Program-made: the position numbers and the translations under genes
Assembly: GCF_000187265.1 (NCBI RefSeq)
Contig: NZ_GL698429.1
Location: 885,666-929,106 of the forward strand
Length of the DNA: 43,441 nt
DNA from: Streptococcus equinus ATCC 9812
GTDB taxonomy: Bacteria; Bacillota; Bacilli; Lactobacillales; Streptococcaceae
Reading direction: 5' to 3'
Shown: piece after piece, positions 7,838-17,169 of the stretch
How positions within the stretch are numbered: the stretch's first letter is position 1
How the letters are laid out: each line of letters starts with the position of its first letter
The notes under the pieces: model-generated
What the model was told of the DNA's origin: nothing
What the model saw: the letters and a program-made list of their open reading frames with translations, nothing else
Database searches by the model: none

Positions 7838-7865
7838 AAAAAAAGTTTGAGAATAGAACTCAAAC
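7838..7865 (-). terminator. Terminator of the PspC-domain gene
   Basis: GTTTGAG (7845-7851) / CTCAAAC (7859-7865), followed on the minus strand by seven T. A second, bulged hairpin (CTAG-G-ATAAG / CTTAT-CTAG, about 7884-7917) lies between it and the gene. Confidence 0.7.
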
Positions 7866-7953
7866 CTTTTATCGTTTCTTAAGACTAGGATAAGTTCCTG
7901 TTATACTTATCTAGGCTATTAACTACAAACATTAAAAACTTTTTTGCCAGTGA

Positions 7954-8241
7954 TTACCAGAACCAGCCGTCGTTGTCTTTGTCATCATCGTCAACAACTT
8001 CAGCATCCTTTCTTCGACGTGGCCCTGTACCATAGTTGTCACGTTCGAGATCTTCTTTGTAAGGAAGAAAAATTGCTAAGAGAATGTATAGCACAATACC
8101 AAAACCATAGAAGTACATTAGCAAAGCTGCTAAAACACGTGTCAAAGGCAAGTCCCAGCCAAACTTATCAGCAATTCCGGCACAAACACCGCAAACCAGT
8201 TTATTTTTTCGCTGTTTATAAAGAGCTGATTTCATTTTCAT
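7954..8241 (-). CDS. PspC domain-containing membrane protein
   Basis: A 95-residue PspC-type protein. It has a short basic N-terminus (MKMKSALYKQRKNK) and the PspC core VCGVCAGIADKFGWD, in which the turn and helix precede a transmembrane helix (about 43-65, LAALLMYFYGFGIVLYILLAIFLP). The tail is strongly acidic (DDDDKDNDGWFW). In other bacteria PspC senses membrane stress; streptococcal versions are probably envelope-stress proteins, which is an inference. I choose ATG 8241, with AAGGAAGG about 5 nt upstream. ATG 8235 is equally possible and the longer 8277 start is unlikely. It is a single-gene transcript. Confidence 0.85.
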   Translation of the reverse strand: MKMKSALYKQRKNKLVCGVCAGIADKFGWDLPLTRVLAALLMYFYGFGIVLYILLAIFLPYKEDLERDNYGTGPRRRKDAEVVDDDDKDNDGWFW

Positions 8242-8292
8242 CCCTTCCTTCCTTTTCTCACTATAAGTATTATACAAAATATCCTTTAAAAT

Positions 8293-8316
8293 AAAATCAG
8301 CCTTACGACTGATTTT
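8293..8316 (-). terminator. Terminator after tex-sprT
   Basis: AATCAG(T)C-GTAA-GG-CTGATT stem on the minus strand, followed by a T-rich stretch (TTTATTTTAAA). It lies just past the SprT stop codon. Confidence 0.6.
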
Positions 8317-8331
8317 AAATTGAAAGTAAGA

Positions 8332-8769
8332 TTATTTTATGTCAACATACGATAATTTGCCATGGCATCGTCCACAAACGTATTTTTTAGTATTAACACG
8401 GCGTTTTCGGTGATATTCTTGACCACACTTTTGACAACGATAGCGATAAAATTGCTCCTTCTTAGCAAGGCTTGGAGCGTAGCGAAGTCCATCAACTTTT
8501 CGCAACAGTTCTTTAAAATCAGCATCTGAATGCTTGTAGCCTTTACCTTCAAAATAAAGATGGTAATGGCAAAGCTCATGTCGAACGATTTTTCGAAAAA
8601 TTTCTTCTCCAAAGGCTTCATAAAGTTTCGGATTAAAATCAAGATGACCATCTGCTGGAAAAAAACGTCCACCAGTTGTGCGAAGTCGAGCGTTCCAAGT
8701 CGCTGTATGCAAAAATGGTTTGTCAAAATCTTCTAGTGAGACAGTTTTCACATAATCAGTTAAATTCAC
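8332..8769 (-). CDS. SprT-like zinc metalloprotein
   Basis: A 145-residue SprT family protein. It has the metalloprotease motif HELCH (HExxH, near residue 64), a conserved downstream HSDADF helix, and a C-terminal zinc ribbon with two CxxC knuckles (CQKCGQEY and CGRCHGKL). The family resembles the eukaryotic Spartan/SprT proteases that cut DNA-protein crosslinks, but the role in Firmicutes is unproven. It overlaps the tex stop by 14 bp and so is probably translationally coupled to it. Confidence 0.93.
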   Translation of the reverse strand: MNLTDYVKTVSLEDFDKPFLHTATWNARLRTTGGRFFPADGHLDFNPKLYEAFGEEIFRKIVRHELCHYHLYFEGKGYKHSDADFKELLRKVDGLRYAPSLAKKEQFYRYRCQKCGQEYHRKRRVNTKKYVCGRCHGKLSYVDIK

Positions 8770-10888
8770 GTAAATCTACCAATGAAAGATTAATTTTTCC
8801 ACGTTCTTTATCGATTTTTGAAACCCAAACTGTGACAACATCACCAACGGAAACCACTTGACTTGGGTGTTTGACAAAGGATTTACTCATTTGAGAAATG
8901 TGAATCAATCCATCATCGTGAAGACCGATATCAACAAAGGCACCAAAATCGACAACATTTCTGACAGTTCCTTCTAATTTTTGGCCAATTTCAAGGTCTG
9001 AAATATCTAGAACATCTTGACGTAAAACAGGCGCTTCGAAATCATCACGTAAATCACGCCCTGGTTTCAAGAGGTCAGCAATGATATCTTTTAATGTTTC
9101 TTGTCCAATATTGATTTTTTCAGCCATCTCTTTGATTGATACAGCTTGTAATTTCACTTTTGCAGAATCATCTAAATCTGTGATAGCAAGTTCTTTTAAC
9201 AAATGTTCAACGGCTTTATATGACTCAGGGTGAACACTTGTATTATCAAGAATGTTTTCAGCACCTGGAATGCGTAAGAAACCTGCTGCTTGTTCAAAAG
9301 CTTTAGCTCCCAAACGTGGCACTTTCTTGATTTCTTCACGAGAAGTGATTCGACCATTTTCATCACGGTATTTAACAATATTTTCAGAGATTGTCTTGTT
9401 AAGTCCTGAAACGTGTGACAAAAGCGCAGGACTTGCTGTGTTAATATTTACGCCGACCTGGTTAACAACGGTATCAACAACAAAGTCAAGATTTTCAGCA
9501 AGTTTTTTCTGACTAACATCGTGCTGATATTGACCGACACCGATTGATTTTGGATCGATTTTAACTAGTTCTGCAAGTGGGTCTTGCAAACGACGTGCAA
9601 TGGAAATAGCTGAGCGTTTTTCGACAGTCAAATCTGGAAACTCATGACGTGCAAGCTCTGAAGCAGAGTAAACAGAAGCCCCGCTTTCATTAACAATCAC
9701 GTAAGAAACATCTGGGAAATCTTTCAAAACTTGTGCAACAAAAGCTTCACTCTCACGACTAGCTGTCCCATTTCCGATAGCAATGATTTCAATGCCATAA
9801 CTGCGAATCAACTCAGCCAAGTCTTTCTTAGATTGCTCAATCTTAGCTTGGCTAGCTGGTGGAACTGGATAGATGACTTGTGTTGTCATTAGTTTTCCGG
9901 TTTGGTCAACGACAGCAAGCTTTGCACCCGTACGAAAGGCTGGGTCAAATCCGAGAACCATTTTTCCTTTCAACGGAGACACTAAAAGAAGGTTACGAAG
10001 ATTTTCTGAGAAGAGTTCGATTGCTCCATCTTCAGCACTCTCAGTCAGCTCACTGTGAATGCGACGTTCCATAGCAGGAACAATTTTTTTCTTGATTGTT
10101 TTTGAAATAACATCATCGATATAGGCATTTTTATTTTTAAAGCGTGCTGCCATAAATCGAATCATTTTATCAGTATTGTGGTCAAAACCAACTTTCAAGA
10201 TACCAAGTTTTTCCCCACGGTTAAGGGCAAGGATACGGTAACCTTGGATTTTACCAACTTTTTCTGAAAAATCATAGTATATTTGGAAGGTCTTTTTGTC
10301 ATCCGCAGCTTCATCTTTAACTGTTGAAGTAATTGAGCTGTATGACCAGATTTCATTGTAAACCCATGAACGAAGACGATTATCTTCTGAGAAGGATTCA
10401 ATCAAAATATCACACGCGCCAGCAAGTGCTTTTTCTGCTGTCTCAAAGCTTTCTGTCACAAAAGCTTGCGCTTCTTTTTCTAGCGAAGCTTTATTTTGTA
10501 AAATCAAACGTGCCAAAGGAAATAATCCTGCTTCTCTGGCAATTGTTGCTTTTGTGCGACGTTTTTCTTTATATGGAAGATAAAGTTCCTCAACGTCAGC
10601 CAATTTTTCAGCTGTCTCAATAGCTTTTTGAAGCTCAGCTGTTAATTTTCCTTGCTCTTGAATCTTAGCAAGAACAGTCGCTTTACGTTCCGCAAGAGCT
10701 GTCATGCTCTTATCTAAATCGATAATAGACTTAATCTGAACCTCATCCAAATTACCAGTCATTTCTTTACGGTAACGAGCGATAAATGGAATGGTATTTC
10801 CTTGTGACGTTAAGTCTAAAACCTTAGAGATTTGACTTTCTTTAATTCCTAATTCCTGAGCAATTTTTATTATATTTTCATTTTTCAT
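8756..10888 (-). CDS. tex: Tex family S1-domain RNA-binding protein
   Basis: Tex is a nucleic-acid-binding transcription accessory protein related to eukaryotic Spt6. At 710 residues the order is: N-terminal helical domain; a YqgF/RuvX-like RNase H-fold ([18 protein letters not shown] near 315); helix-hairpin-helix motifs ([16 protein letters not shown] and [14 protein letters not shown], near 490-520); and a C-terminal S1 domain ([20 protein letters not shown], near 635-655). Full length. It is followed by sprT in the same transcript. In S. pneumoniae loss of Tex affects growth; that role is family knowledge, not visible here. Confidence 0.96.
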   Translation of the reverse strand: MKNENIIKIAQELGIKESQISKVLDLTSQGNTIPFIARYRKEMTGNLDEVQIKSIIDLDKSMTALAERKATVLAKIQEQGKLTAELQKAIETAEKLADVEELYLPYKEKRRTKATIAREAGLFPLARLILQNKASLEKEAQAFVTESFETAEKALAGACDILIESFSEDNRLRSWVYNEIWSYSSITSTVKDEAADDKKTFQIYYDFSEKVGKIQGYRILALNRGEKLGILKVGFDHNTDKMIRFMAARFKNKNAYIDDVISKTIKKKIVPAMERRIHSELTESAEDGAIELFSENLRNLLLVSPLKGKMVLGFDPAFRTGAKLAVVDQTGKLMTTQVIYPVPPASQAKIEQSKKDLAELIRSYGIEIIAIGNGTASRESEAFVAQVLKDFPDVSYVIVNESGASVYSASELARHEFPDLTVEKRSAISIARRLQDPLAELVKIDPKSIGVGQYQHDVSQKKLAENLDFVVDTVVNQVGVNINTASPALLSHVSGLNKTISENIVKYRDENGRITSREEIKKVPRLGAKAFEQAAGFLRIPGAENILDNTSVHPESYKAVEHLLKELAITDLDDSAKVKLQAVSIKEMAEKINIGQETLKDIIADLLKPGRDLRDDFEAPVLRQDVLDISDLEIGQKLEGTVRNVVDFGAFVDIGLHDDGLIHISQMSKSFVKHPSQVVSVGDVVTVWVSKIDKERGKINLSLVDLREFN

Positions 10889-11009
10889 AGCTTATCCATT
10901 ATATCAAAAAAATACTTCAAACAGTGTTTTTAACTATCATTTTGGAAGATTTTAAGTTAATATTTACTGATTTTTATTAACTGACTTTTTATATTTTTCC
11001 AGCAAAATT

Positions 11010-11038
11010 TTGTAGAATTAGACGAATGATAGTATAAT
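11010..11038 (+). promoter_or_regulatory. Promoter of the SPJ_0845-permease operon
   Basis: TTGTAG (11010-11015), 17-bp spacer, TATAAT (11033-11038), about 36 nt before the small gene's ATG. Confidence 0.7.
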
Positions 11039-11074
11039 AATGGTTGATTATATATAGAAAAGAGGTTACCAATT

Positions 11075-11209
11075 ATGGCTATCACTCATAAACGTCAAGA
11101 TAACTTAGAAGCAATGTTTGAAAACTTTGCAAGTTTTCCTAAAATTTCTAGTGACCCTGAAAAAGAAAAGAAAAATGAGGACAACGAAACAAAGAAAGCG
11201 ACTAATTAG
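11075..11209 (+). CDS. SPJ_0845 family small protein (44 aa)
   Basis: A short gene encoding MAITHKRQDNLEAMFENFA followed by a highly charged, Lys/Glu-rich tail ending in KKATN. It resembles the small streptococcal 'SPJ_0845 family' proteins, which sit just upstream of a permease gene, as here. Function unknown; the sequence suggests a soluble, largely helical or disordered peptide. It has its own strong promoter and AGAGG about 10 nt before the ATG. The next gene starts 5 nt after its stop, so the two are cotranscribed. Confidence 0.8.
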   Translation: MAITHKRQDNLEAMFENFASFPKISSDPEKEKKNEDNETKKATN

Positions 11210-11214
11210 TTTTT

Positions 11215-12120
11215 ATGACCATTTTCAATCAATTACCAGCAAGTGTCTTACAATGGTTTGCTATTTTTATATCAATCATTATCGAGGCACTGCCTTTTGT
11301 TTTATTGGGAACTATTTTTTCTGGTATCATCGAAGTATACGTCACGCCAGATTTAGTTCAGCGATACCTTCCCAAAAATAAGATACTACGAATCATTTTC
11401 GGGACTTTTATTGGTTCTGTCTTTCCATCTTGTGAGTGCGGGATTGTTCCGATTATTACACGTTTTTTGGAAAAGAAGGTGCCAAGCTACACGGCTATTC
11501 CTTTTTTGGCAACCGCACCGATTATTAACCCCATCGTATTATTTGCGACTTATTCGGCTTTTGGAAATAGCTGGCGCTTTTTAGGGTTGAGGTTACTGGG
11601 TGCCATTGTTGTCGCGATGACTTTGGGGATCATGCTTGGTTTTGTCGTCGATGATAATATCTTAAAAGAAAATGCAGCACCATACCATTTCCATAATTAC
11701 TCAAATGAGCCTTGGTACCGTAAAATATTTCTAGCGCTAGCGCATGCCATTGATGAGTTATTTGATACGGGACGTTATTTGGTATTTGGGTCTTTGATTG
11801 CCTCAGCTATGCAAATTTACTTACCAACACGTATTCTGACAACAATCGGTGGTAATTCTTTAACAGCTATTCTTATCATGATGCTTCTAGCATTTATCTT
11901 ATCACTTTGTAGTGAGGCTGACGCTTTTATCGGAGCTTCTCTGCTATCAACATTTGGTACAGCGCCTGTTCTTGCCTTTCTTTTAATTGGTCCTATGGTG
12001 GACATCAAGAATCTCATGATGATGCTAAAATCATTTAAGACTCGCTTTATCGCACAATTTATCAGCGTTTCTGTTGTTATGATTGTCATTTATTGCATGC
12101 TTGTGGGGGTGATTGGATGA
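11215..12120 (+). CDS. Permease, DUF318/UPF0718 family (ArsP-like)
   Basis: A 301-residue integral membrane protein with about eight hydrophobic segments in two halves. It has the family motifs FPSCECGIVPIITR (residue about 64-77) and LSLCSEADAFIGASL (about 230-244), each holding a Cys-containing half-motif inside a helix. Relatives include ArsP, an exporter of organoarsenicals, and B. subtilis YcgR. The transported substrate here is unknown. It overlaps the next gene by 4 bp (ATGA); that gene encodes the usual TIGR03943 partner, so the two probably form a complex. Confidence 0.88.
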   Translation: MTIFNQLPASVLQWFAIFISIIIEALPFVLLGTIFSGIIEVYVTPDLVQRYLPKNKILRIIFGTFIGSVFPSCECGIVPIITRFLEKKVPSYTAIPFLATAPIINPIVLFATYSAFGNSWRFLGLRLLGAIVVAMTLGIMLGFVVDDNILKENAAPYHFHNYSNEPWYRKIFLALAHAIDELFDTGRYLVFGSLIASAMQIYLPTRILTTIGGNSLTAILIMMLLAFILSLCSEADAFIGASLLSTFGTAPVLAFLLIGPMVDIKNLMMMLKSFKTRFIAQFISVSVVMIVIYCMLVGVIG

Positions 12121-12929
12121 TTCGATTTTTAATTCTTGTTGGCTATTTTGAACTAACCATGTACCTCCAAATCACTGGAAAATTAAGCCAGTATATCAAT
12201 ACTCACTATGCATACTTGGCCTATATTTCTATGGTTCTAATATTTATCCTAGCCATTATTCAGCTAGTTCTCTGGATGAAGGACATGAAATTGCACAGCC
12301 ATTTGCATGGTAAATTGGCTAAAATAACAAGTCCAGTTATCCTTGCCATTCCAGTCTTCATCGGTTTATTAGTGCCGACTGTTTCTCTTGATTCGACGAC
12401 AGTTTCAGCTAAGGGGTATCATTTCCCGCTAGCTGCAGGCTCTACTGGCACTGTTAGTGATGATGGTACGCGAGTTCAATACCTAAAACCTGATACTAGC
12501 CTTTACTTCACTTCTTCTGCTTATGACAAAGAAATGAAAAAAGAAATGAAAAAATATCAAGGTTCAGGTGATTTAACCATTACAACTGACAATTACATGG
12601 AAATCATGGAGCTCATCTATCTTTTCCCAGATGAATTTTCTGGTCGAAATATCACCTACACTGGTTTTGTCTACAATGAACCTGAGCACGATGGTTATCA
12701 ATTTCTTTTCCGATTTGGTATCATTCACTGTATCGCCGATTCTGGTGTTTATGGACTTTTAACTACAGGAAATGAAACAAGCTATCCTGACAACACTTGG
12801 ATTACAGCTACAGGTACAATTAGCCTCGAGTATGATAAAAATCTAGAGCAGACTTTACCGGTTTTGCATATTTCAAAATTCAAAGTAACTGATAAGCCTG
12901 ATAATCCTTACGTTTATCGTGTATTTTAA
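12117..12929 (+). CDS. TIGR03943 family putative permease subunit (YcgQ-like)
   Basis: A 270-residue protein with four N-terminal hydrophobic segments (about residues 1-20, 32-55 and 76-97 clearest), then a long extracytoplasmic domain. That domain holds GRNITYTGFVYNEP and a single Cys in HCIADSGVYG, the conserved end of this family. It always accompanies DUF318 permeases and is thought to be the second subunit. The ATGA overlap with the permease, plus GGGGGTGATTGG before it, sets the start at 12117 rather than the upstream ATG at 12093. A bidirectional terminator follows. Confidence 0.85.
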   Translation: MIRFLILVGYFELTMYLQITGKLSQYINTHYAYLAYISMVLIFILAIIQLVLWMKDMKLHSHLHGKLAKITSPVILAIPVFIGLLVPTVSLDSTTVSAKGYHFPLAAGSTGTVSDDGTRVQYLKPDTSLYFTSSAYDKEMKKEMKKYQGSGDLTITTDNYMEIMELIYLFPDEFSGRNITYTGFVYNEPEHDGYQFLFRFGIIHCIADSGVYGLLTTGNETSYPDNTWITATGTISLEYDKNLEQTLPVLHISKFKVTDKPDNPYVYRVF

Positions 12930-12939
12930 CTAAAAAAAT

Positions 12940-12965
12940 AAATCCCTCTTCATAGAGGGATTTTT
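12940..12965. terminator. Bidirectional terminator between permease and ftsY units
   Basis: AAATCCCTC / GAGGGATTT perfect 9-bp stem with a 6-nt loop, A-run before and T-run after. Both the permease pair (+) and the ftsY / small-peptide unit (-) end at it. Confidence 0.88.
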
Positions 12966-13133
12966 CTATTTTTTGAAATAAGCAAAAGCTAAACGGGCAA
13001 TGTTAATAAGAGTCACAAGTGCCCAGACAATCGTGATTGTCCATTTGCTCTCAGTAAGATAAATCAAAGTTAAGACAAATGTTGCTGAAGTGAGCAAAAT
13101 TGTCGACAAATGAACTTTTACAAAATCAAGCAT
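12966..13133 (-). CDS. Small membrane protein downstream of ftsY (55 aa)
   Basis: An ORF of 55 codons: MLDFVKVHLSTILLTSATF..., with two predicted transmembrane helices (about residues 9-26 and 31-50), and a basic end (AYFKK). It begins 5 nt after the ftsY stop. AAGGA lies about 3 nt before its ATG, inside the ftsY 3' end, and the stop codon abuts the operon terminator. These three signals make it a good candidate for a real gene. I do not recognise a family. A link with SRP-dependent membrane targeting is only suggested by position. Confidence 0.7.
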   Translation of the reverse strand: MLDFVKVHLSTILLTSATFVLTLIYLTESKWTITIVWALVTLINIARLAFAYFKK

Positions 13134-13138
13134 AATCC

Positions 13139-14461
13139 TTAAATAATCCCTTCTAGGAGACCACGGATAAAGTCTTCAGAATCAAATTCACCGATATCGT
13201 CCATTTTTTCACCAAATCCGATGAATTTAACTGGGATATCAAGTTCTTGGCGAATGGCAAGAACGACACCACCCTTGGCAGTTCCATCGATTTTAGTCAG
13301 AATAAGTCCTGTCAATGGAGTGATTTTTGAAAATTCTTTAGCTTGGCTAAGAGCATTTTGACCTGTTGAAGCATCAAGAGCAAGAAGGGTTTCATGCGGT
13401 GCATCTGGTACCACGCGCTTGATGATACGGCCAATTTTTTCAAGCTCAGCCATCAAATTATCTTTGTTTTGCAAACGTCCTGCAGTATCAATCAAAAGGA
13501 CATCAACGTTTTCAGCGACAGCTCTTTCCATACCATCAAAAACAACTGAGGCTGGGTCTGCTTTTTCTGGACCAGTCACAACGGGAACACCAACACGACG
13601 TCCCCATTCAGCAAGCTGAGCGACCGCACCAGCACGGAAAGTATCCGCTGCAACAAGCATAACTTTCTTACCTTCATTTTTGTATTTGTAAGCCAGCTTA
13701 CCAATTGATGTTGTTTTACCGACGCCGTTAACACCGACAAAAAGCATAACTGTCAAATCATCTTGGAAATTGATTTTTTCGTTAAAGACACCATCTTTTT
13801 CATAAATTTCAACCAATTTTTCGATGATGACACGTTTTAAATCGTCAGCTTTTTTGGCATTTTCAAGCTTAGCTTCGTAGCGAAGATCTTCTGTTAGCTG
13901 AGTCGCCACGTTAACACCAACGTCTGAAAGAATAAGCATTTCTTCAAGTTCTTCAAAGAAATCTTCGTCCACACGACGGAAGTTTGCAAGAAAAGTATTC
14001 AAACGTGCACTAAATCCTGTACGTGTCTTTTTAAGACTACGATTGTATTTTTCCTCTTCTATCTCAACAGGAGCGCTAGCTGGCGCTTCTGGTTCAGATA
14101 CTTTTTCAACCTCTTTACGTGTTTCAACTGCTTCAAATTCAACTGTTTCACCACGGTCAAGAGCTGCTTGGGCGGCTTCTTTTTTAGCATAGTAGTCAGC
14201 CATAACATCTGAAAACTCATTAGAAGTCGTTTTACTTGATTCATCAGAAGTTGATGGTTCTTGAGTGGCTTCTTTTTCTGCTTCTTCGCCCGCTACCTGA
14301 TCAACATCTTCACTAACAGTTTCTTCAGTTGCTGGCTCTGCTACAGTTGTATCAAGAGTTTCTTCTGCTTCTTTTTGGTCGAGTTTTTGAGTATTTTTTT
14401 GCTCCTCAACAACTTCTTCAGTATCCTTTTTCTTTCCAAATAAACGATCAAATAATCCCAT
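13139..14461 (-). CDS. ftsY: Signal recognition particle receptor FtsY
   Basis: SRP receptor GTPase that docks ribosome-nascent chain-SRP complexes at the membrane. Its 440 residues comprise an acidic, low-complexity A domain (about 1-140, rich in Glu and Thr), a four-helix N domain (about 140-235) and a G domain. The G domain has G1 GVNGVGKTT (243-251), a following DTFRAGAVAQL element, G3 DTAGR, and G4/G5 TKIDGTAKGG. Length is typical for streptococci. It is the third gene of a HAD-HAD-ftsY transcript and is followed by a small membrane peptide. Confidence 0.97.
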   Translation of the reverse strand: MGLFDRLFGKKKDTEEVVEEQKNTQKLDQKEAEETLDTTVAEPATEETVSEDVDQVAGEEAEKEATQEPSTSDESSKTTSNEFSDVMADYYAKKEAAQAALDRGETVEFEAVETRKEVEKVSEPEAPASAPVEIEEEKYNRSLKKTRTGFSARLNTFLANFRRVDEDFFEELEEMLILSDVGVNVATQLTEDLRYEAKLENAKKADDLKRVIIEKLVEIYEKDGVFNEKINFQDDLTVMLFVGVNGVGKTTSIGKLAYKYKNEGKKVMLVAADTFRAGAVAQLAEWGRRVGVPVVTGPEKADPASVVFDGMERAVAENVDVLLIDTAGRLQNKDNLMAELEKIGRIIKRVVPDAPHETLLALDASTGQNALSQAKEFSKITPLTGLILTKIDGTAKGGVVLAIRQELDIPVKFIGFGEKMDDIGEFDSEDFIRGLLEGII

Positions 14462-14501
14462 ATTAAGCTACCAAGAGAACGCTAAGTGTCTCTTATCCTT
14501 T

Positions 14502-15323
14502 CTACTTCGCTTGTAAAATGTATTTTTCAACAGCTTCTGCGACACCTGACTCTTCGTTTGTACGACTAGTCACAACGTCTGCTGTCTCTTTTGCAATTGC
14601 AACGCCATTTGCCATAGCAACGCCTAAACCTGCCCATTTCAACATAGAAAGGTCATTTTCTTCATCACCCACAGCCATGACATTTTTTGATGATAAGCCC
14701 AAGTACTCCACCAACTGATTTAAACCAGCAGCTTTATGAACACCTTTAGGCATCATTTCTACTATAATATCACGTGATTTAAAAATTTCAAAATGTTGGT
14801 GTAACTCTTTTGGCAATTTTAGCAATTGTTGATCCAAAAATTCTGGATTTGTCACGCTGACGACTTTATTATAAATGACATTCTCAGGAATTTCAGCAAA
14901 GCTATTTACCGTAACAAAATCAAGAGTTGGATTTGCTTCTGGGTAGTGCGAAACATTGCCACGGCAAGCAAGGCTGTATACGATACCGTCGCTAAGCACA
15001 TCAAATGGAAGAGCAAGCGGCTCTAGATGGCTGTACAAAAGTTTTAACTGTGAACGAGTCAATTCACTCTTGTCCAAAATTTCCCCATTTGTCTTTTGAA
15101 CCAAACCACCGTTAAAAGTGATAATGTAGTCCTCATCAGAAATCAAATCTAACTCTTCAAGTAAGCCACTAATAGCTTTTAGTGGACGTCCTGTTGTGAT
15201 AACAACCTTGACACCTTTGTTACGTGCAGCTCTAAGCGCAAGCTTATTTTCACGTGTAACAATTTTTTTACTGTTAAAGAGCGTCCCATCCAAATCCAAG
15301 GCAAGTAATTTGATATCTGCCAT
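14502..15323 (-). CDS. Cof-type HAD-IIB phosphatase (second of pair)
   Basis: A 273-residue Cof/YidA-like haloacid dehalogenase hydrolase. Motif I LDLDGTLFNS (residues 8-17) has both catalytic Asp residues, motif II is TTGRP near 43, and motif IV is VGDEENDLSML near 215. Such enzymes dephosphorylate sugar phosphates, FMN or pyridoxal phosphate in the cytosol; the substrate here is not predictable. Its ATG overlaps the stop of the upstream HAD gene by one base (TAATG). The 40-bp gap to ftsY makes a three-gene transcript likely. Confidence 0.92.
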   Translation of the reverse strand: MADIKLLALDLDGTLFNSKKIVTRENKLALRAARNKGVKVVITTGRPLKAISGLLEELDLISDEDYIITFNGGLVQKTNGEILDKSELTRSQLKLLYSHLEPLALPFDVLSDGIVYSLACRGNVSHYPEANPTLDFVTVNSFAEIPENVIYNKVVSVTNPEFLDQQLLKLPKELHQHFEIFKSRDIIVEMMPKGVHKAAGLNQLVEYLGLSSKNVMAVGDEENDLSMLKWAGLGVAMANGVAIAKETADVVTSRTNEESGVAEAVEKYILQAK

Positions 15324-16120
15324 TAATCAACTAATCCTTCCATGTAAGCCATAACTGATTCGTCATCGCAGTGCCCAATGATTTCACTTGAAATTTCCTT
15401 GATTTCTTCTCGAGCATTTTCTGTTGCTACAGCTGTTCCAGCAAATTCAAGCATCTCAAAGTCGTTAAGATTGTCACCAAAAGCCACAACTTCAGAAGCA
15501 GACAAACCATAAGAGTCGCAAAGTGCCTCAAGACCTGTTCGTTTGTTGACATCAGAAAGAATAATATCGATTGATTTGAAACCAGTCGTTACTGCTTTGA
15601 CATAATCAATGCGTTCGTTAAACCAAGCTTCACCTTTTCGCACAGTATCTTCAGAAAAGTTAGCCGTAACTTTCAAAATATTATCAGTAACATTTGCCAA
15701 ATTATCGACACGTTGCACATTTTCATAATAATGACTGATAAAATCTAGGTATTCATCACTAGCTTTCGGGTGCAAATAAGCACCATTTTCACCTGATAAA
15801 AGGAAATCATACCCATCCATATATGGACTTTCAATTAAAGTATCGGTAATTTCCAAAAATTGTGGTTTTGACAAACCTGACTCAAAAACAACTTTATCTC
15901 CGACTTTAACGAGTGTTCCATTTTCAGCAATAAATGCCATTTTATCGGCATGATGCTGAAACATTTTTTCCAAAGCTAGCATTGAACGACCGCTAGCTGC
16001 TACAAAAAGCATATTATTTTCTTTAAATTTTTCAAGGACATTATGGAGACGACCACCGTCAAAATAACCTTTACTTGTTAAAAAGGTTCCATCCATATCT
16101 GTTGCAACAAGTTTTACCAT
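15323..16120 (-). CDS. Cof-type HAD-IIB phosphatase (first of pair)
   Basis: A 265-residue Cof-type HAD hydrolase. Motif I is ATDMDGTFLTS (residues 6-16), motif II AASGRS near 44, and motif IV AFGDNLNDFEML near 208, with an alpha/beta C2 cap between them. Cytosolic phosphatase of unknown substrate. I set the start at 16120, preceded by AAGGGAGAG, rather than the longer frame to 16165, whose extra residues (MFFVRIELCNLRERE) do not fit the family. It forms a tandem paralogous pair with the next gene. Confidence 0.9.
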   Translation of the reverse strand: MVKLVATDMDGTFLTSKGYFDGGRLHNVLEKFKENNMLFVAASGRSMLALEKMFQHHADKMAFIAENGTLVKVGDKVVFESGLSKPQFLEITDTLIESPYMDGYDFLLSGENGAYLHPKASDEYLDFISHYYENVQRVDNLANVTDNILKVTANFSEDTVRKGEAWFNERIDYVKAVTTGFKSIDIILSDVNKRTGLEALCDSYGLSASEVVAFGDNLNDFEMLEFAGTAVATENAREEIKEISSEIIGHCDDESVMAYMEGLVD

Positions 16121-16295
16121 TTCTCTCTCCCTTAAATTACATAATTCTATTCTAACAAAAAACACTGTAATTTTCCTGCTAATAATCCATTCTTTTCTCC
16201 TTCAAAAAAGTTTTTCAATTTTTTTGAAAAAAATCCAAGTTTTTAAAAAGTTTTTCGAATATATTATTGAGAAGTAAATTTTGAAGAGGTATATC

Positions 16296-17105
16296 ATGAA
16301 AAAACGCAAACACTATTTTTGGATTTCTGGCTTACTGGTAGTAAGTTTCTGCGTGGGAGCTTTGGCTGTCAATCAACTCTCAAAGCACCAAGCAACAACT
16401 ACTCACATCACTCAAAGCAGTCATTCCAAACCAAAATCTCGTAAAAGAACTTCAGCAGCAACTCATAAAAAAGAAGACAAAAAACGCCTTGATTTATTCG
16501 AACTTCCAAATGAGAAAAAGATTACCGAAACTCTGGTAAAGAGTGGAAAAGAAATTGTCGATTCTCGAAAAGTTAGTAACGAAACCAGTCGTTTTGATTT
16601 TGCTGCACTAGCTCAGGGTGATTTTTCAAGTCTTGCTGGAACTTGGCAGGACGCCAATGGTTTCACTTTTGAATTCTCACCGCAAGGTTTGGTGTCACAA
16701 GACGGAAAATTAACTCTTTCAGCACTTGCCTACGATGATAATGGCGAAGCTGTTTCTCAGGTTTCATCCCTAACTGGAGGGTTTATCCTGTACTACTATC
16801 CTGCAGGCAAGCAAATTCCTAACTGGCATTTTAACATTACTGATTCTAACCCATCTGATTACGGGCGTGACAGCTTATTTGCTGCGCAGCTCAGCCGACT
16901 CGACTACGAGTCAACACAGCAATTCGTAAATGGCGTCTTTTACAAGATTTCAGACCAGTACAGTCAGAACACAAAAAACGAATCTGATACAGCAGAACTC
17001 TCAGATAATCAAGAAGAAAGTGCTGATACACTCACAACCGCTTTATCAGACAATCAAACTGACGAAACAATAGAATCACAAACAAAAACTGCGATAACCA
17101 ACTAA
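16296..17105 (+). CDS. DUF6287 domain-containing membrane-anchored protein
   Basis: A 269-residue surface protein. It has a basic N-terminus and one transmembrane or signal-anchor helix (about residues 7-26), then a Ser/Thr/Lys/His-rich linker (30-60). The DUF6287 module reads RFDFAALAQGDFSSLAGTWQDANG (about 97-120), followed by a beta-rich region. A long Asp/Glu/Ser/Thr/Gln-rich disordered C-terminus (about 225-269) has no LPxTG motif. Function unknown; DUF6287 proteins occur in streptococcal envelopes. ATG 16296 is 6 nt after GAAGAGG, better than TTG 16281. It is transcribed against its neighbours and ends at a hairpin. Confidence 0.8.
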   Translation: MKKRKHYFWISGLLVVSFCVGALAVNQLSKHQATTTHITQSSHSKPKSRKRTSAATHKKEDKKRLDLFELPNEKKITETLVKSGKEIVDSRKVSNETSRFDFAALAQGDFSSLAGTWQDANGFTFEFSPQGLVSQDGKLTLSALAYDDNGEAVSQVSSLTGGFILYYYPAGKQIPNWHFNITDSNPSDYGRDSLFAAQLSRLDYESTQQFVNGVFYKISDQYSQNTKNESDTAELSDNQEESADTLTTALSDNQTDETIESQTKTAITN

Positions 17106-17122
17106 ACCATTTGAATATAACT

Positions 17123-17152
17123 AACCTCCCAACTAGAATTAGTTGGGAGGTT
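17123..17152. terminator. Intergenic hairpin, probable transcription end
   Basis: A perfect 12-bp stem AACCTCCCAACT / AGTTGGGAGGTT with a 6-nt loop, between convergent genes. It lacks a good T-run on either side, so it may be a weak or processing-type terminator. Confidence 0.55.
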
Positions 17153-17169
17153 GTCTAATATCACAAAAA

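Noticed and set aside
16196..16260. Repeated AAAAAGTTTTTC blocks and A/T inverted repeat before the DUF6287 gene
   Set aside because: AT-rich simple sequence; could be curved promoter DNA, but no defined element can be supported.
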